64,000 nucleotides of DNA from Trichoplax sp. H2 (Eukaryota > Placozoa > Uniplacotomia > Trichoplacea), in assembly GCA_003344405.1 (NCBI GenBank), contig NOWV01000195.1, positions 1-64,000 of the forward strand. The letters are read 5' to 3'. Shown here one piece after another: positions 61,284 through 64,000 of the stretch. The translations under genes were made by a program, and so were the position numbers. Under the pieces are notes generated by a model. It worked only from the letters and a program-made list of their open reading frames with translations. It did not search any database and was not told where the DNA came from. Within the stretch, counting starts at the first letter, position 1. Every line of letters starts with the position of its first letter.

Positions 61284-62922
61284 CCCATATATGAGTTTAT
61301 TGGCAAGTTTATACCAGTACATTTACTCCTGGAATATGGATATCCATTTCGCCTTCATGAAATTTACTACGAGGAAGTTACCGAATGATCATCATCCTTA
61401 GTCGTAGTTGTTAATTTTAATACTTTTGATCGGTAGAATGATATCAATCAAAAAGATTACTAGAAAGTCATCGGTAAACATTCTTTAATCTAATTTTCTG
61501 TTTAAAAGATACTTGAGCCACTCTAGCGTAACGATTAACTCAAATGTTACAGTAAGTAATTCTGGATACTGAAGATACGATAAATGGATGCCTGTATTTT
61601 CGAAAAAAGGTCCCGCGTAATTTATTTAGAAACAGACTTCCATTTAATATTTTTTAACAGGAGCGATTTAGTATAGTAAAAATAGGGGCATCCGATTAAT
61701 CTTAATGAATGATCAGTTTAAGTCAAAGTAATTCACAAACTCCTTTGATTGTATACAGATAGGCATCCGCGCATTTGGTTTTTAATAGAGTACGAATGTC
61801 GAGAGTTTACTATTGTGAATGATTGTCTTTAAGAGTACTCGAAAATATTAAGATTTATGTTCCATAAAATCTTTTTATTGGCTTCAGGCTTTACATTTAC
61901 GAGTACGTATTAATAATTCTAATTTGTTCTAATGCTGTTAAAGATGCCACAATACATAACGATTAATCCACATCAAATAATTAACGAGCATCCGGGTATT
62001 AGTTTGTCAACGAGATATAAAATAAGTCTTTGAAAGTAAACAGAACTGCAGATTAGCTTCGTCTAAAATAAGTCCTTTCTATACGTGAATTACATTTATT
62101 GAATCATTCCATCGAGACCATCATGGATGATTGATGTGAATAATTCCTAATTATTGCACGTACTGTACGACATATTTTAACTTTTATTCATAATTATAAT
62201 AAAGAATTGATATTTATTTTCGTAATTACTATTACGCTATGACTTGACAAATATTAATAATGTCCTCTGAAAGAGCTGCTATATTGAATAATTCCTTGGC
62301 TTATAAAAGACGCTATAAATGATCTCTAGTCAGAGTACGATTTTGTAGTATAATAATATAATAGTATAGATGGAAATAATAATATCCATAGTTGACCATC
62401 CATAATCTCATTATTTTATCTAAAGGAATACAATGAAAGCTGTGCTTATAAAGTAGAATTTCGATGCTCTTTATCACTCTTGCATTCTAACAATATCAAC
62501 AGATTTCAGACTGAATACGATTTTCCCCAATCTTTTAACGACTAAGTTAATTTAAGGCCTACTGCAATGAAAGTACATGTTGCATTTTATTACAAATAAT
62601 GGACTACACTAATTGTACAAGAAGACTACTAGAAAATTGGACGTGTGCTTCCTAAATAGAGTCTTTAAGATTCATAGTTGCTGAATTCAATCCAAGGTAT
62701 TCTTCCATGGTATCAAACATAACAGTCAGTCAAATCATATACTGCAGGCAATAAAAGTCAGACAATATCTTGACCTTTACTGCGCAAAGTTTGAGTACAT
62801 ACTAAGTTGTTGTTTGTAACAATGCATGAAAGTACAATTAATTAATTGTCAAATACTTTTTAGTTTTTACTATTTTATAGTATAATCTATAGTAGTAAAG
62901 GCTGTAGTGTACTTTTATAATT
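61284..62922. other. Intergenic 3' flank of the TDG gene
   Basis: About 1.6 kb, AT-rich. No coding sequence or repeat recognised. Confidence 0.55.
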
Positions 62923-62927
62923 TTATT
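62922..62927 (-). promoter_or_regulatory. AATAAA overlapping the TDG stop codon
   Basis: On the minus strand the last codons read TGT AAA TAA AAT, so AATAAA includes the TAA stop. If used, the 3' UTR would be only some 15-30 bases. Confidence 0.45.
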
Positions 62928-63739
62928 TACAGTTGTCACGCAAGTCTTTCAACTCTTGAAAAAATTTAATTTTATCCTTTGCTGTTGGAAATGAAGCTGT
63001 TCGTGGTGAAGTTGATGGCATGACATAAATGTTGCAAGTTAGTGTCTTTCCCAAGACCGTTACATTATCTGGTTGCAATCCGTAGTTGCATTTCGATCCG
63101 GAAAAGATTTCATAAATACCTACAGTATAGTGATTCAATTAATTATTGGATGGACCGAGCTAACGTAAGAACGAGGTCTCTTTAGCGGCATACTGGATAT
63201 AATTTCAAGATAAACTAACCTTTACCATTAAAACATACAATTCGGGGTTTAAATGCTATAATCTTGTTTAATAAACCATCGATTCCATCTTTAATTTCTG
63301 TTCTGGATAAGTCAGCGTAGCTAGGTGTCGTTCTGTCAACTATATTAGTAAATCCAATGCCAAATTGGAGGCAATCAGCATCATTATCGCAAGTCAGCTT
63401 TTGGTTGATTAGTCCAGATTCAGAAAGGCAGGGCCAAAAATGATTCCTAGGATTGCCATAGTGGTGTCCGTAGGCTGCGGACCAAACACCAGGATTGATA
63501 CCTACAAATAGTAGGTCTAGATTTTGTGCTAGATAATCCGGCAATTTTAGCTTTAACACATCATCCAATGGCATACCAGCTATTGTACGAGAACGCTGCG
63601 TTTTCTTCTTCGCTTTGACAATAGCCAAGTTGGTGTTACCTTTCCGAGAAGTTGACTTTCCTTCGCCATCACTACTACATTTAGTCTTTGACGGGAGAAA
63701 GTATGGACTAACAACGACACCTTGACTCTTCTTGCCCAT
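62923..63739 (-). CDS. TDG: G/T mismatch-specific thymine DNA glycosylase, two exons
   Basis: Predicted 238-residue nuclear base-excision repair enzyme of the MUG/TDG uracil-DNA glycosylase family. It removes T or U mispaired with G, and in vertebrates also oxidised 5-methylcytosine. Exon 1 is 63220-63739 and exon 2 is 62923-63119; intron GTTAGT...CTGTAG, phase 1 (completing a Gly after FNGK). Residues 80-84 are GINPG with the catalytic Asn at 82. GHHYGNPRNHFWPCL (91-105), FGIGFTNIVDRTTPS (126-140), FNGKG (170-174) and the second motif MPSTSPR (207-213) follow in family order. The N-terminal ~50 residues are short, basic and disordered-looking. At 238 residues it is far shorter than human TDG (410), lacking most of both tails but keeping the whole catalytic core. 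The frame stays open upstream of the ATG, so an additional 5' exon cannot be excluded. Confidence 0.93.
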
Positions 63740-64000
63740 CCCAATCCAACGATAGAGAAGCGAAACTCCAGCCCAGTCTTTGTGCCAGTGATCTTCGCAT
63801 GAAGAAGAAATAAAGCAAATTAAACAGCCATTATCCTACAATGATGTATGGAGATTATTCTATTATAGTAGCGTAAAGGAAAACGTTCGATAAGCTACCT
63901 CAATACAAGATTAATTCAAAGAAACTAGTTCACACTTTAGCCAGCCATTTTGAATCCCGGATTCAACAAGCAAAACGCCTGCATGGCTGTACTGTACCTA
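63740..64000. promoter_or_regulatory. Upstream region of TDG
   Basis: The frame of TDG remains open for some codons upstream of the chosen ATG, so part of this could be 5' coding sequence. No TATA box was recognised. The last bases carry a CTGTACTGTAC word like the window's other GTAC repeats. Confidence 0.35.

Overview
The window reads as AT-rich nuclear DNA from an early-branching animal. Genes are sparse to moderately dense, most are split by GT-AG introns with many short exons, and the recognisable products are animal ones: class A GPCRs, a shelterin RAP1, the ER lipid-transfer tether PDZD8 and thymine DNA glycosylase. The expanded rhodopsin-type receptors, compact gene structures and base composition point to a placozoan (Trichoplax/Hoilungia type). 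That assignment is inference; the metazoan origin is firm. Two runs of exactly 20 N show that this is a scaffold assembly.

Layout: 1-3,006 no gene recognised. 3,007-4,814 (+) a two-exon GPCR. 8,444-12,036 two solo-LTR copies in opposite orientation. 20,826-23,996 (+) a paralogous two-exon GPCR whose intron carries a third copy of that LTR. 25,082-28,476 (-) a 12-exon RAP1/TERF2IP gene. 28,571-29,035 (+) a broken coding-like stretch just upstream of RAP1. 30,774-35,436 (-) a 19-exon PDZD8-type gene. 36,191-37,195 a gap flanked by two versions of one locus. 37,196-44,702 no gene recognised. 44,703-45,800 (-) an intronless class A GPCR. 48,565-59,101 a repeat-rich tract with four solo LTRs, a second gap flanked by duplicate sequence, a Helitron-like 3' end and a three-exon secreted-protein gene (56,237-57,334, -). 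61,001-61,283 a composite of Helitron and LTR remnants. 62,923-63,739 (-) a two-exon thymine DNA glycosylase.

The genes do not form a pathway. Three themes stand out. First, two neighbouring GPCRs share one phase-2 intron after TM2 and have both lost DRY, CWxP and NPxxY residues. Second, two housekeeping genes (RAP1, PDZD8) keep most of the vertebrate domain order, with PDZD8 apparently ending before the C1 and coiled-coil parts. Third, an unrecognised secreted protein pairs a strongly acidic pro-region with a strongly basic four-cysteine domain. The repeats are informative: seven LTR-like insertions have matching or near-matching 5-bp target duplications, and duplicated sequence at the second gap seems to preserve both a filled and an empty site of a Helitron.

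Exon boundaries were worked out by hand from splice sites, reading-frame phase and remembered family conservation; no alignment or transcript data were available.
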